Shown here piece after piece: positions 12,141 to 24,512 of a stretch of 64,000 nt of DNA. Origin of the DNA: Taiwanofungus camphoratus (taxonomy: Eukaryota > Basidiomycota > Agaricomycetes > Polyporales > Taiwanofungaceae). Where the stretch lies: the NCBI GenBank assembly GCA_003999685.1, contig CP021229.1, forward strand, positions 186,001 to 250,000. The letters are read 5' to 3'. A program made the position numbers and the translations under genes. The notes under the pieces are model-generated. The model was not told where the DNA came from and ran no database searches. It saw nothing but the letters and a program-made list of their open reading frames with translations. Positions within the stretch are counted from its first letter, which is position 1, and the number at the start of each line of letters is the position of its first letter.

Positions 12141-14478
12141 ATGTCAGCCCGCTCTGCAACACCTGTTCTCGCCTCATCATGTGCACAACACGCTCATGGC
12201 TGCCTCGTCACCACGCTCGATGCGCTTTGTGATGCGTCTGCCTCTGTCGGAGAGGTGGAGGAGTGGGCTCAGGAGGTTGCGGACCTCCTGGTAAGTGACT
12301 TAGTCCTTCCTCGTTATACTACTGCTGATCTCATTGTAGAGTACGTATCGTAAGGCCCGAGGCGTCATCGAAAATCCTGAGGTCGAGGGACGCTGATAGG
12401 TGCCAGGCCCTTCTAGACCCCGCGGAGCGCCCTCACTCGACCCTAGGACCTTAGTCATGACTTCGACGCCACTCGACATGTCCGATACAGCCCGAAAAGC
12501 CACCGCGGGACTCTCCAATAGCCTCGAATCACGCCACCGCCACTCCGCCAGTTCCGGTCCGATGTTCCGGTGTACCAGTCCCTCTACGCACAATACGCCA
12601 CACGCAGTTGCCACTCAATGTCCTCGCACGTGACCGGTCTCGCCACTCCGATATCGCTCGATTTGCTATGATGCGCCACTCGATGTACTCGATAACGCTA
12701 CGGCCCCAGGTCTTGTCTTAGTATATTTCATGCCACTCCATAATTCATAGTACGCAAGTAGTTAGGATGCCACTTGTACTATACCACTCCCAATGCACCT
12801 TACATTATAGTACAGTAGTATAAATGCGATGTATGGTGTCTCGGAACAACAGAGAAGTTTTCCCCTATCCTGCAGAGCTCAAGAAGAGCACCTTCGATTT
12901 AGTCACCTACTGCGTTCTACTGCGTCCTTCCGTCTTTGATTACGTTCGAAGAATTGCATCTACTATCTGCCTTCTACAGTATCTTGAAGGCTTGCATCTC
13001 GTCCATCTTCGACATCAGTCGAAGAAGTTGCGTTCAGTCTTACGTCCACCTTCGAGCCACATCGAAGGGTTGCACTAGCATCTCTCTCTAACCCAAGTCC
13101 ACCTTCTACAGTATTTCGAAGGGCTGCATATCAGCTAAGTTCTCACGTTTAAGCCTCTCCCTAGTATAGTACAGCATAGTAGCGCATTGAAGCTACGTCG
13201 AGCAGTCGCGACACATGTAGAGGGTCGTCGAAGACCTTCATAGACGTCTCTCGACCCATTTGAGATCGGGAACCCTTTGCTGCTGACTCTCCCCTCCACA
13301 CTAACTAGTTCTATAGCTTTTCAGCTTCTCTAGGTCATACCCAGTTGAGGTTGGAGTGTTATAGTGCGCATCAACGCGTCGCCGTGCTCGTCGAGGACCT
13401 CACTGAGCATGCGGCTGAGTCGTGGGTCCACTGGGCTTGCGATGAGTGGCCTGCAGTTTCCGTGGCCATCAACATTGCCATTGTACGCCGTGTGGAGGAG
13501 GAGCGGCATTTGAAAGAAGAGGTGCACGCTGCCACCGCCGAAGTCCGTCACTTGGAGGAGGAGCATCGCCAACAGAAGGAGGCCGAGCGATTGGCTAGAG
13601 AGGAGGAAGCGGCCGTTCATCTTGCACAGGAGGCAGAGGAGGCAGCGTGCTTGGAAGCTGCTGATGCTTCGCAGCCGGCTGAGGGTGTCGAGGGGCTCTT
13701 CAAAGGAGCCGCCGCTCCTTTGAAAGGTAAGAAGCGGGCTCGGGAGGATGAGGGAGTAAATGCGGCTGTAAGTAGCTTAGTCCTCCTCATCCTTCTACTG
13801 ATTTGTGAAAAGGCGTCGAAGGGCGATTGTGACGGCTCGACGATGCCTGAGGTTGACTGGGCACAAGTTGTGCGGCAGAAGCAGCAGGCAGGGGAGAAGG
13901 TATGCAATTGTTTGTAAGTCTTCGACTTGGCTAATGCTTCTTTCATAGTGCGATCAATGTTGCACCTGTACCCAGACCGTCGAGTGCACCTGGTCGAAGG
14001 GCGCTACGGCATGCGACCGCTGCGTGCAGGCGGTGCAGGGGTGCTACTTTGGGGGCGTCTCGGTCTTGGGGAAGACGAAGAAGACGTGCGGCGGCGCAAA
14101 GAAGCAAGGTGAGTACTTCTCAGTTTTTACGACGTGTTTCTAATACTTCTTTTTGCAGCGCTCGCCCCTTCCGCTGGACCTTCGACGGGGGAGGTCAGTG
14201 GATTGAAGTGTCGTCGGGTGATGCAGCCACCTCGTCCCGCTGTCAAGGTACCCCTGGATGGTGGTAGTCGCCTGGGTCTCGAACAGGACGACCTGGACTC
14301 GCTCGACCTCGATGAGCAGTCCCACGCCACCATCCGCATGATCCGGGCGGAGCGCGTGAACCTAGCGTTTCACCGTGCCATGCTCCACGACCTCGACCTG
14401 GAGCTGATTCGGATGGAGCAAAAGGCGATTGCAGGCGGTGGTTTCATAGTTGAGCTGGAGTCGGGCGACGAGGAGTAG
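12141..14478 (+). pseudogene. antisense coiled-coil / cysteine-rich accessory gene of element 3, split by a solo LTR
   Basis: It runs opposite to gag-pol. An N-terminal segment starts at 12141 and is followed by a GT-AG intron (12291-12339). After the nested LTR comes a long Glu/Ala/Arg-rich coiled-coil segment (about 13380-13680), then a basic KGKKRARED patch near 13730 that resembles a nuclear localisation signal. A cysteine cluster at about 13949-14065 carries two CX2C pairs. A C-terminal acidic helical segment ends at 14478. GT-AG signals separate these parts, so the gene is spliced, unlike gag-pol. I do not recognise a named family. The Cys cluster and NLS-like patch suggest nucleic-acid binding (inference). 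It is an inactive fossil because of the nested insertion. Confidence 0.6.
12394..13373 (+). mobile_element. solo LTR nested in element 3
   Basis: The 980 bp unit runs from TGATAGG to GCGCATCA, with the 4-bp duplication ACGC at 12390-12393 and 13374-13377. Orientation is opposite to the host element. It keeps many CpGs and is close in sequence to both LTRs of element 3, so it is much younger than the copy at 4553-5514. It splits the antisense accessory gene. Confidence 0.92.
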
Positions 14479-14931
14479 TCGTTGTCTTGTGGCGGGTCGT
14501 GGCTTTTTTGTATTAGTAGAAAATTAAAAAGTTCTTTGTTCCATGTGAAAAAGTGTGATAGAAGGAAATAGAAATGTTTGAAGAAGAAGAACATATCGAA
14601 TGACTTGGTAAGAAAAATGGTAGCGTTGGTAGGCTCAGTTTGTCATCACTGCCTAGGAGGACTCATAGAATGTGAGCCTTCGCGCAACATTCGAATCAAA
14701 GCGTTCGTAGAACGTCGAAGCGCGACTTAGTCGAGTTGAATCGAGTATGATACAGGTAAAAATGTCGCTAGATCAAATAGAAAGAGAGGTGAAATCAAGC
14801 ATATGGTAAGAGAAAAGAGACCGTTGAAAGTACGCATCATAGTAATATAAGTAGAGAGACAGGGGCTTCTACTGCTCGCTTTCTTCGACGTTTTCGATGA
14901 TGTCATCATCGTCATTGTCGAGCAAAATGGA

Positions 14932-17900
14932 TCATTCAAGTTCTCGAAGATGCTCAGTTGAGATGTCTTCTAGGTTGTCTGGGATAGGGATGGATTGTTG
15001 AGCGAAGTAGGAAATGACTCGAAATGCTGCGATGGGCCGATCAAGGACTGTGCCGTCTAGTTCGCAGACGATGTACGCGCCACCCTTGTTGCACGAGACA
15101 ACGATGAGGGGGCCTAAGTAGCGGGGGCGCATCTTGCTATTCAGGGACTTCTCGATCTTCGTGTTTCGTACGAGTACTAAGTCTCCACATTTGAAATTAA
15201 AGTCCTTGATCGAGTGCTCGTGCTCCTTTTCGAAGCAAAGTGCTGCTATTTGACAGGCTTCGTAGACCTTCGAGCTGAGTTCGGCTACTTGCTCTACGCG
15301 CTTCTGGAGCGCGATTGCTCTATGTGTGATGAGATCTGTCGTAGAAAGAATTGAAGTGGGAGGGGGCTGAAGGTACGTGGCTTCTACGATGTCGAGAGAG
15401 ATGAGGGGGTGGGTGCCCGTTACTGCGAAGTACGGTGAGCAACCCATGTGTCGTCGAGTCGTAATGCGTTCGGACCAGAATACGAAGTACACCATGCGAG
15501 ACCACTTCTTCTCATCTCCGTTGGCGGTTTTGAACAAGGCTTGTCTCGTGCTGAAGTGCGGTCGTTCGACGAGTCCGTTCACTCTAGAGTTGTAGCCGCT
15601 GATTTGAATGTGGTTGATGTGGTATTTCTTCAACAGATAGTCTGCCGCTTTGATAAACGCTGCACCATTGTCCGTAACGATCTCGCTGAGTGCACCCCAT
15701 CAACAGAGGATGTCTTTGAAGATCCAGTCGGCGAGCGCTGATGCTGTTTCTTTTCGAAGCATTCAAAACTCCGGGTACGTCGTGAGAGAGCATCTTCCTT
15801 GTACGAGGTACTTGTATCCACCTGATGCGGGCATATGCATCGTATCGATATGTATCTTTGCAAAGATAGGGGCGGGCATTGCGACGGTAGGGGGAATAAG
15901 GATTTGCTGAACTTGACGAGACTGGCATAGATGGCACATTCGAACGAACCATGCTATATCTGCATAGTGGAACGGCCACCAAAATCATTCATTGACGAAG
16001 ACTTTTGTTGCATAGATGCCCCGATGAGCAGTGCGGTCGTGACATTCTCGAAGGATTCAAAGGCGATCGCCAGGCTTGACGACCAACTTGTGCGCGCTGT
16101 GGTTGTCTTTTCGCCATAGAGTGTCGTTATCCAAGAAGAACAGCACGCAGTACTTGAGAAACCCTTCGTATTCGCTGTCCAAAATGCCTTCTGGCTTTGA
16201 AAGCATTCGATGAAACTCGAGGACCTCATCGAGTCTTGCATCTGCGAGCTGCGCTTGCTCTGAACGCGGGATGATTTTGTAGCTATCTTCCTCCTTTTTG
16301 AAATTGGAGCCGTCCTCGGCTTCTGCGTTGGTTAGAACAGACATCGTAGGGGCATGAGAGGGAGGTAGTATCTGATGTACAAAGGAGTGCATGTGATCAA
16401 TCCAGTCGTCGAAGTCTTTGTCGATTTCTTCTACGACCGCGTCGCCTGGCTGTGGTGTACGTCGAGAGAGACCATTGGGGCCATGCATTGTACCGGGAAC
16501 ATGTACTATCGTGAAGTGGAATGTGAGGATGGCTACTATCCAGCGGTTGATGCTTGCGCTGGGGGCGATATCTGGGTTCTTGAGCATGCCTTTGATGTAG
16601 CGAGCATCGACTTCTACAATGAGGTTTCGAACGCCGATAAGGTAAAGTCGAAGGGATCGAAGGGCGCGGAATAGACCGTAGATCTCGAGTTTAGGTTGAG
16701 AGAACCTTCGCTCGTGATCGTTCAGCATGATAGAGCCAAAGCGGTTGTAGTAGCGGATTCGAGTGTTGGCTTTGTCGCACTGACAAAGGTGGTACCCAAC
16801 TGCAATGAATGAAGTGTCGACTGCGAGGATTACGGGAGACGGGGAATTGTAGTTGATAGCTCGTAGTGCGGGGGAGGAGAGTAGAGCGTCCTTGAGGTCT
16901 TCTTGTGCTACGATTTGCTCAGGACCGAATTCGAACTCTACATCCTTCCTCGTAAGGCGTACGAGGGCATCGGCATGATGGGCGAAGTTGCGTATGAAGA
17001 TTCGAACAACTCCGATGGTTTCTAGAAACGCTCGAACATCAGAGAGCGTAGCGCAGGGGCCCCAGTTGCGTATTGCTGAGACTCGAGAGTCGTCGGGCAA
17101 CCATCCTTCAGGAGTACACCGGTGCCCTATGACCATGATTTCGCGCGAGATTAGAACGCTCTTTATGCCGGAGAAGGTTCCTCCTGCGTAGCGCATTCGA
17201 GTAACGATTCGATTCAAGTTTTTGAAGTGTTCCCATACGAATCTTCGAATCCCATGGTTCGAAGGCAGCCGCTCATCGTTGTAGTCAGATGCGGGGCCTT
17301 TGACTGGAACGTCATCGATGTAGGGGACTGTAGAGTGCAGGATTTTGGGTTGTAGAATGTACGTGACATCGTCGTGGAATATAGGGACTGAGTTCGTCCA
17401 ACCCATTGGAAGGGTGACAAGTCGCATGGTGCCATAGGGAGTTTGAAACGTCGTAAGGTCTCTCGAAGACTCCGCGATGAGTCGTTCATCGTAGCCTACG
17501 TAGAGGTCGAGCATGCCGCTGCACGGTCTTCCTCCAAACTGTTCTGTGAGATATTCTGGCGTTGGTGGTACGCCGGAGTGCTGTATAGTAACTGCATTAA
17601 GGGGCTCGAGGGAGTGTACGAGTCGAAGAGATTTCCCATCCTTCTTTACTATGCAGAACCAATGTGATCGGTACAACGAGTTTGAAGGCTCGTAGACACC
17701 TGCGTCGATCTTTCGCTTGATTATTGCGCAGACTTGATTGTAGATCCCGGGTGGAATTGGGATATTCTTCTGCACCCAGGGCATATGTGGTATGACGGGG
17801 AAATCTACGGGAGGGAAGTACTCTGGTTTGAAGCATCCCCTTTCTTCGTCGGTCCATGTGAAGGCTTTGTTGTGCAAGCACATGAAGTGATGGAGAACTC

Positions 17901-18018
17901 GACGCTCATCGGGGAGCAGGAAGGTGCCATCGTGAAGCTTCTCCGTAATTTCGAAGCATTCACGCGTATAACGGCCAGTAGGTTCGAAGGGTGGGGGGTC
18001 AGCTGAGAGTACTGGCAT
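14932..18018 (-). pseudogene. pol region of element 3: reverse transcriptase, RNase H, integrase
   Basis: The 653-codon open stretch 16057-18018 contains reverse transcriptase (SHWFCIVKKDGK, then PYIDDV at about residue 240) and RNase H (ILAVDTSFIAVGYHLCQ). Integrase follows, with its core around 15.6-16.0 kb and C-terminal part at 14932-15633, including the MRPRYLGPLIVV strand typical of these elements. It is a fossil with a few breaks. It reverse-transcribed and integrated the parent element when alive. Confidence 0.9.
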
Positions 18019-18698
18019 AATGGATAGGGGGTCGCCCTTGATATCTCGAATTATTCAAAACTGCTTGGGGACCGCTTCTAGAACGGGACGAGTCTTGAGT
18101 GCGACTGGCTTGTACTTCTTCTTAGTAGCTGCGTAGGTTTCGTGAGTCGACGTAGAAGATGTCGGATGAATGGAATTAAGAAGCTGAGAGGTCGAAGCAC
18201 AATTTGAAGAGTTCGAAGAGGACGGATTAGGAAGCGAAGCAAAAGGGGCTGAAAATAGAAGTGTCGAAGCCCACGTCAAAGCGTTCGATGTGGCCGTACT
18301 GGATGCTTTTGTGTCTGTGGTATAGAGAGACTGCAAATGTGAGGAGACTGAAGAACAAGCAGAGAGATAAAGAGACTGGACTGCGCCGGAGATTGAAGAA
18401 TTTATTGGAGCGACGAAAGAAATACTTGACTTTGCCCCATTGTAGTCGATGACTAGGGCTGCTTCTCCTTGACGATGGGGTATCAAATCCTTGAAGCGTG
18501 AAAACCTGCATGTGAACAGCTTCTATGATGTTGCGGTCAAAAGCATGGTTTTCCGCGTGGATACATAGGAATTGTGAGGGTTTCACCGGAGTTGGGACAT
18601 ACTATCGTGATGGTTTGTTCTTCGTTCGTGAAGTTCTTTACGATGCTTTGCGTAAGGACGTCGAAAGGTCGTCTGAAAAGAATGTCGTATGCTGCGTT

Positions 18699-21233
18699 TC
18701 AAATGACGTGAGCCTGAAGATATAACACTACCTCACCAATTTGGAAGGGTACATTGCGTACGAGCCCTAGAGATTGGTCTACTTCACCATTGGCAGACTG
18801 CATGTTTAACTGTATCGTAGGGTCGAAGAGAAGCTTCAGGCCTAAACAGACTTCCTTCGACATTGCTACGATTTGTGAGCCTGAATCTACAATGCATTCG
18901 ATCTGCTCTTTATTGTCAACGAGCGCGTAGATCGAACGGATAGCGTTCGAGTCGCGGGCAACCGTGAGATTGGCGGGATGTTCGCCATGTGGGACGTGCT
19001 TGAGATAAATTTCGTAGGGGTCAGGGACGATAGTAGCTCCTGGCTGTAGTGCAGCACCTGAGCAAGATAGCTGGTGTACCTCTTTTGCTTCATCTTCGTC
19101 GGTAATCTCTACGATGTGTGCCGAATTGACGGGTTCCGCTGATACTCGCTTGGGTGTAACTGCTTCTCGATACCTATTGCGTACGTCAGGCGAGATCGAA
19201 AGGAGTTCTTCTGGTGTCAGCGTGACGAGAGGAGATCTCATTAAGCGCACGAAGATGTCGTCGGCTATCTTGGGCTGATGGATGGGAACTATGGTCTTGT
19301 AAGCTGGGTCCTTGCCCTTGTCGTTCGAAGGCTTAGGCGGTGTAGCGAAGTTTCGAAGGTTCGGCGGAGCGTAGGTTGCGTCTCGAGCATTTGCAAAGGG
19401 ATGGACTGGGGGCGCTGATGAAGTAGATATGGTAGCGGGCTGTGTCGAAGGTACGGACAGCAGGGGAACTATAGCTGCAGGGATCGTCGAAGGTGCAGAG
19501 GTACTCGTTGAAGGTTTAGCTGGGGTTGCTGGGACTGGGACTGTGGTAGGAGCGGCTGACTTGACTGTGTCAGGCGCTGGATTGTTGGTACTGCATGAGA
19601 TGGGGGTCATATCAGAAACCTCTGTGGTCTGTGGCGGTGTCGTAGTAGGTTTCTTGCGCTGTAAAATCTCGACGCCGTCAAAGACCTCCCTATGTTTTCG
19701 AAGCTGTAGGAGCTCTCTTTCGAGGGCTTTGATTCTTCCTTCCATGTTGAGTGTGAAGGTCTGGACACCAGCTTGTTTGTTGATGCTGTAGAGCAGGCCA
19801 GGTGCTGCTGGCACGTTGTGGCGAATCCACTCGTAGAGGTGGTCGCAGATCGTAATGCCAGGGATACTACGCGGGATGAATAGACCGTTTGGGAGTACGA
19901 CCTTTCCTTCGGTGTTACGCTTGTATTTCCTGACAGCTATGTCTGCTTCTACGTGCGGGCAGCTTCGAATACTATGGTTCTGGTCGCCGCAAAAGTGGCA
20001 GGTCTGTTCTGTACCACCTTGGGTTGACGGAAGCCTAGTGGCTACGTTCGATTTGTTACTACTGGGCTGAATAAGGGTGGCGATGGTCTTCGATAGGCTC
20101 TCGATGATCGTCGAGATGTCTTCAGTCTTAATCATGCCGGGCAGAGTAGTTATTGAAGTTGTTGTCTGCAGTGCTGCGACTGTCGGCATACTCGAAGTAC
20201 CGTGAAGAATGAATGTGGCCGCTGCGTGAATATCGGAAAGTGGATAGGGGTCATCGGGATAGTGGTCAGGATGCTTCAGGTGAAGTCAGGCCTCGAGTCA
20301 CACGAGTAGAGAAGGCTGGAACCCTTGTAGGAACGCTCGACTCTGTTCGATGTTGAAGAGTCGTTGTTGCGTGATTAGGTGCTTCGTAATAGATACAAAG
20401 TCGCAGTAGTAGCTTCCGAGGTCTGCGGCATTGTGGATTCCAATGCGTGCACGCTCCCCAATCAACTGGTCCATGTCTGCAAGGGACCATTTCCTGGTGT
20501 CATCGGTACTTGGGTAGAGTGCTAGGACGTCGGCTTTCCACTGTGTGTATGTCTTGGTCTGATCGAAAAAGAATTCGAGGGTTTCCCATAGGTCTGCGAC
20601 GTCGATCGAGGGGTAACGAATGGCCCATGACTTCTTTTCTGCGTCATCAACTATTCTGCACTGGGTGAATAAGACTTTGATGTCCTGAAAGTAACGTCGA
20701 AGCGATCAGACTTCTGTTGGGTCGAAGATGGGGGCTGTCGAATGGCCTCGAGGGGGCATAAATGGCGTAGGTGCCGCGTTCTGATTCATTGTAGGTTTAG
20801 GAGTAGAGGGATTGACGGTGGCTGGTGTGGGGTGATTCGAAGAACTGGGAAGAATGTATGGAGTAACGGTCTGCTGGGACGAGGGTAGAGTTGTAGTAGT
20901 GGGGATAGCGGTATGCGATGTTGATTCTACTGGGTCCTCTGGCTCAGGCAATGAACCGGACTGTTCGTAGAGATCGGGGGACAAGAGGTTGACTTCTGGC
21001 GTAGATAGCCCTAGAAGCTCAGGAGACGAAGTATGTTCATCGGAGGTTGAAGGAAACTCTAGCTCGTGATCTACGAGGTCTTCTTCCTCATGGTCGAAGG
21101 TGTCAGGAGTTGTGGAAAGGGTGGTAAAACTGTTGTCGAGGTTTTTGCTTGTGCTACGACTGGCAGCCTCACGCGCTTGTGAGCGGGTGAATACTGGAGA
21201 CGTCTTCGGCAAAACTGGAGACGTCTTCGGCAA
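18699..21233 (-). pseudogene. gag-protease region of element 3
   Basis: The stretch 20706-21233 encodes a Ser/Thr/Pro-rich N-terminal gag segment. The stretch 18699-20189 (496 codons) carries a zinc knuckle CHFCGDQNHSIRSC, a long Pro/Thr/Ser-rich spacer, and an aspartic protease signature CIVDSGSQIVAMS. This is the usual gag-NC-protease order. The part between (about 20.2-20.7 kb) also looks gag-like. Fossil, few breaks. Confidence 0.88.
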
Positions 21234-21287
21234 ATCTGAAAGCGGCAGATTCCTTGCCTGAAATCCCCTCGTGGTGGGCTCCAGAAA

Positions 21288-22267
21288 TGATGCGCACTAT
21301 AACACTCCAACCCCAACTGGGTACGACCTAGAGAAGCTGGAAGGCTATAGAACTAGTTAGTGTGGAGGGGAGAGTCAGCAGCAAAGGGTTCCCGATCTCA
21401 AATGAGTCGAGAGACGTCTACGAAGGTCTTCGACGACCCTCTACGTGTGTTGCGACTGCTCGACGTAGCTTCGATGCGCTACTATGCTGTACTATACTAG
21501 AGAGAGGCTTAAACGTGAGAACTTAGCTGATACGCAGCCCTTCGAAATACTGTAGAAGGTGGACTTGGGTTAGAGAGAGATGCTAGTGCAACCCTTCGAT
21601 GTGGCTCGAAGGTGGACGTAAGACTGAACGCAACTTCTTCGACGGATATCGAAGACGGACGAGATGCAACCCTTCAAGATACTGTAGAAGGTGGATAGTA
21701 GACGCAACTCTTCGAATGTAATCGAAGACGGAAGGATGCAGTAGAACGCAGTAGGTGACTAAATCGAAGGTGCTCTTCTTGAGCTCTGCAGGATAGGGGA
21801 AAACTTCTCTGTTGTTCCGAGACACCATACCTCGCGTTTATACTACTGTACTATAATGTAAGGTGCATTGGGAGTGGCATAGTACGAGTGGCATCCTAAC
21901 TTCTTGCGTACTACGAACTACGGAGTGGCATGAAATATACTAAGCCAAGACCTGGGGCCATAGTGTTATTGAGTACATCAAGTGGCACGTCATAGCAGAT
22001 CGAGCGATATCGGAGTGGCGAGACCGGTCACATGCGAGGACATTGAGTGGCAACTGCATGTGACGTATTGTGCATAGAGGGACCGGTACACCGGAACATC
22101 GGACTGGGACTGGCGGAGTGGCAGTGGCGTGATTCGAGGCTATCGGAGAGTCCCGCGGTGGCTTTTCGGGCTGTATCGGACGTGTTGAGTGGCGTCGAAG
22201 CCATGACTAAGGTCCTAAGGTCAAGTGAGGGCGCTCCACGGGGCCTAGAAGTGCCTGGCACCTATCA
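21288..22267 (-). repeat. 5' LTR of element 3
   Basis: This 980 bp LTR has the same ends as the 3' LTR (TGATAGG...GCGCATCA in element orientation). ACGT follows at 22268-22271. It differs from its partner by about 4% by hand count plus one roughly 10-bp indel; most differences are C/T or G/A at CpG. Confidence 0.92.
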
Positions 22268-24200
22268 ACGTTCTGATTGTTCTCCACTTGATATTAATGA
22301 ACTTTTCCAGCGCATGTCAGAGTCAACCTCCATCTCATTCTGAAGAATGGATCCAGCTTCCCAATGGTGGTAGAAATCTTGGACACTCAGCAGCCTTTGG
22401 TAGAGGTTTATGATTATAGGCATGACTAACTGGAATAAGAAATGCAGGTTTGAGAGTACCTTCTGTGCTATGAGGATATGGTGGTCGAGAACTTCATCAA
22501 AATCTTTGAAGGGAGTGGGAGGCAGAGGTCGGCTTCCTTCTCTACTTGTCAGCCTATCATGGTTCTCTAACATGGCTTGCCAAGCATTGCTTGCTCTGGA
22601 GATGCGAGAGCAGGTGTACTGAATTAGCTCCCTTTGTTCAGCTTGAAGGAAGCTGATGAAGTTATTGGTGTGGAGGATGGCTCTGAGATTGCACCCAGCC
22701 CAATCCCAAACCTCTTCTAATATAGAGAGAGTAGGATCAAATGCTGCATGATCCAGCTCTTCCTCTTGTTTATAGTTGATATCAAAAGGTCACTGATAAT
22801 CTGTGGTGATCAGTACTAATCCTATGAGTACGCTGACTTCACCTTTTTTGAGATCAATACAGACCTTTAGGCACTGTCTTCTTGTTGCTTCTAAACCTGG
22901 AAGGATTCAGGTTTGTGCAGTTGTATCCTAGTGTTACCAGGAGGTTCACCCTGGTAATGCTGCAGAAGCTTGGTGCAGTGTACAGTGAAGGGATGAGGAG
23001 GAACAATGATGATGATGAGTCACGATCCTCAGTAGTCTTCAATTACAAGCCCTATGTAGTCACAATAGTCTTTACTGGCTTTTTGCAAGTGTGAGAAGAT
23101 GCATAAAGAAAAGCATGTATTGATACTAAGTGCGTAGTACACTTTGAAATGGATGAACAAAGAGGATACAACTGAAAAAACCCCCAGTGGAAGGTTCCCC
23201 TTTATACTGCTACCGCTGACCCCCAGGTATAGCTAAGTGGTCCCCCAGAGACAGTGTAAGATGAGAAGAGTCAGTGGCTGGAAGTATGTAACTACCATGG
23301 TGTAAGCAGGAATGGTCAGTCCATCAGTCAGTCTGGATGAGTAATACATGAAAAGGGTGCCACGCATCCATGGTGTGATGAACAAAGGAAAAGGAAAACA
23401 ATTAAGTCCATAGTTCTATCAGTCAGTAACAAAATTGTTTTAAGAAGTAAAACAACAGAGCTATATACAGTAGAAAGGTTCCTTGAAACTAACACATGAA
23501 AAGGACACTTATCTTGAGGTTGACATATGAACAGCAAGGCCAGCTACAAGGGTCAGGAGGAACAGGAATGTCTAAAAGCACTGAAGGTCCAGATTGAAAT
23601 AAAGGATAATCAGAATAAGGTGATCATGTGAGTGCATTGCAGGAAGGTTTCATGAGCTCAGGCTAATGTTTTGAGAACTGCAATAAATGCTGAAGGCCAA
23701 CTCAATGATCTTCACTTTTCATTAACCAATGTTGATAATGTGGAGAGGACCAGAATAAGAGTCCAAAAAGCTGCCTGAGAATGCCCCAGGTCAAAGAAAC
23801 ATAATAGAAGAGGGCCCTGTGCACACTAGAGGGCTGTCAATCTAGGAGAATTGTTTGTTCTTCTTAAAAAGGCAGGCTCAGTGACTAACATGTGTATGCA
23901 GCATGGTCAAAGGAGAGGTAGCTCAATCAATGTTTGAATAGAATTTTCAAGGAAAGGTGAAGACCAGTTTTATTTGATCTGACCCGGTAACCTATAGAAT
24001 TGTCTAGATGACATGTTAATTCATTGAAAATTGTCTGCAGAAGGACCTGGGCAAGCAAGGGGTTCCACCACCCAAAGGAATATCAAATAGTGTGAGATAG
24101 TTCATACAGTCTACAAAAAAACGCATCAACTAGCTAGCATCAACTAGTCGACAAAGAGTTTGTCAACTAGTTCCAGACTAGCACAACACTAATCTACCGA
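22268..24200 (-). mobile_element. Ty3/gypsy fossil (element 2), distal gag/5' part
   Basis: This is the continuation of element 2 after the element 3 insertion. The minus-strand stretch 22268-22573 reads as gag-like sequence, followed by CpG-poor sequence to about 24.2 kb where base composition returns to that of host genes. I could not identify the LTR or primer site with confidence, so the right boundary is approximate. Confidence 0.55.
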
Positions 24201-24512
24201 ATCAATAAAACAAAAATACTAGATGTTAGCGATCTTGAGAAATAATTAGTGCGTTCGGTGGGCAGTAGCCGCCGAACATGACTGAGCCCGGCTACATCGC
24301 GCGCACTCTCAGGAGCGCAATCTTAGGAAGTCGATTAGAAGGCTCAAATTGCTATCCTCAAGTAATCTCAGAAAATGACTTGCTCATCGTAATTCTAGCC
24401 TATTCTCACAAGATTAATCCTATCATAGGTTTCCAGCATCAATCTTAGTATATACTTAAGCATATGGAACATTCGCCACACTACACAATCAAATACATAC
24501 CAAAGTACAGTG
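24200..24512. other. intergenic, 3' side of unknown gene
   Basis: CpG content rises here (for example the GCGTTCGG and CGCGCGC stretches), which marks the end of the transposon block. No coding region or RNA gene seen. It probably holds the 3' UTR of the minus-strand gene that ends at 24513. Confidence 0.5.

Larger units (their letters stand above)
10918..22267 (-). mobile_element. Ty3/gypsy LTR retrotransposon fossil (element 3) with antisense accessory gene
   Basis: It is bounded by two LTRs of 972 and 980 bp in the same (minus) orientation and by the target duplication ACGT. Minus-strand order: 5' LTR (21288-22267), a candidate primer site starting TGGAGCCC just inside it, gag with zinc knuckle, aspartic protease (VDSGSQ), reverse transcriptase (YIDDV), RNase H, integrase, polypurine tract, 3' LTR (10918-11889). 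A plus-strand gene lies between integrase and the polypurine tract and is split by a nested solo LTR. The coding frames are long with only a handful of breaks. The two LTRs differ at roughly 35-40 sites by hand count, mostly transitions at CpG, so it is younger than elements 1 and 2 but not recent. Confidence 0.93.

Noticed and set aside
23120-24455. Possible LTR of element 2 bounded by TGATACTAAG and CTTAGTATA
   Set aside because: The right end lies in CpG-containing host-like sequence and the last bases of the ends do not match; no primer site found next to it.
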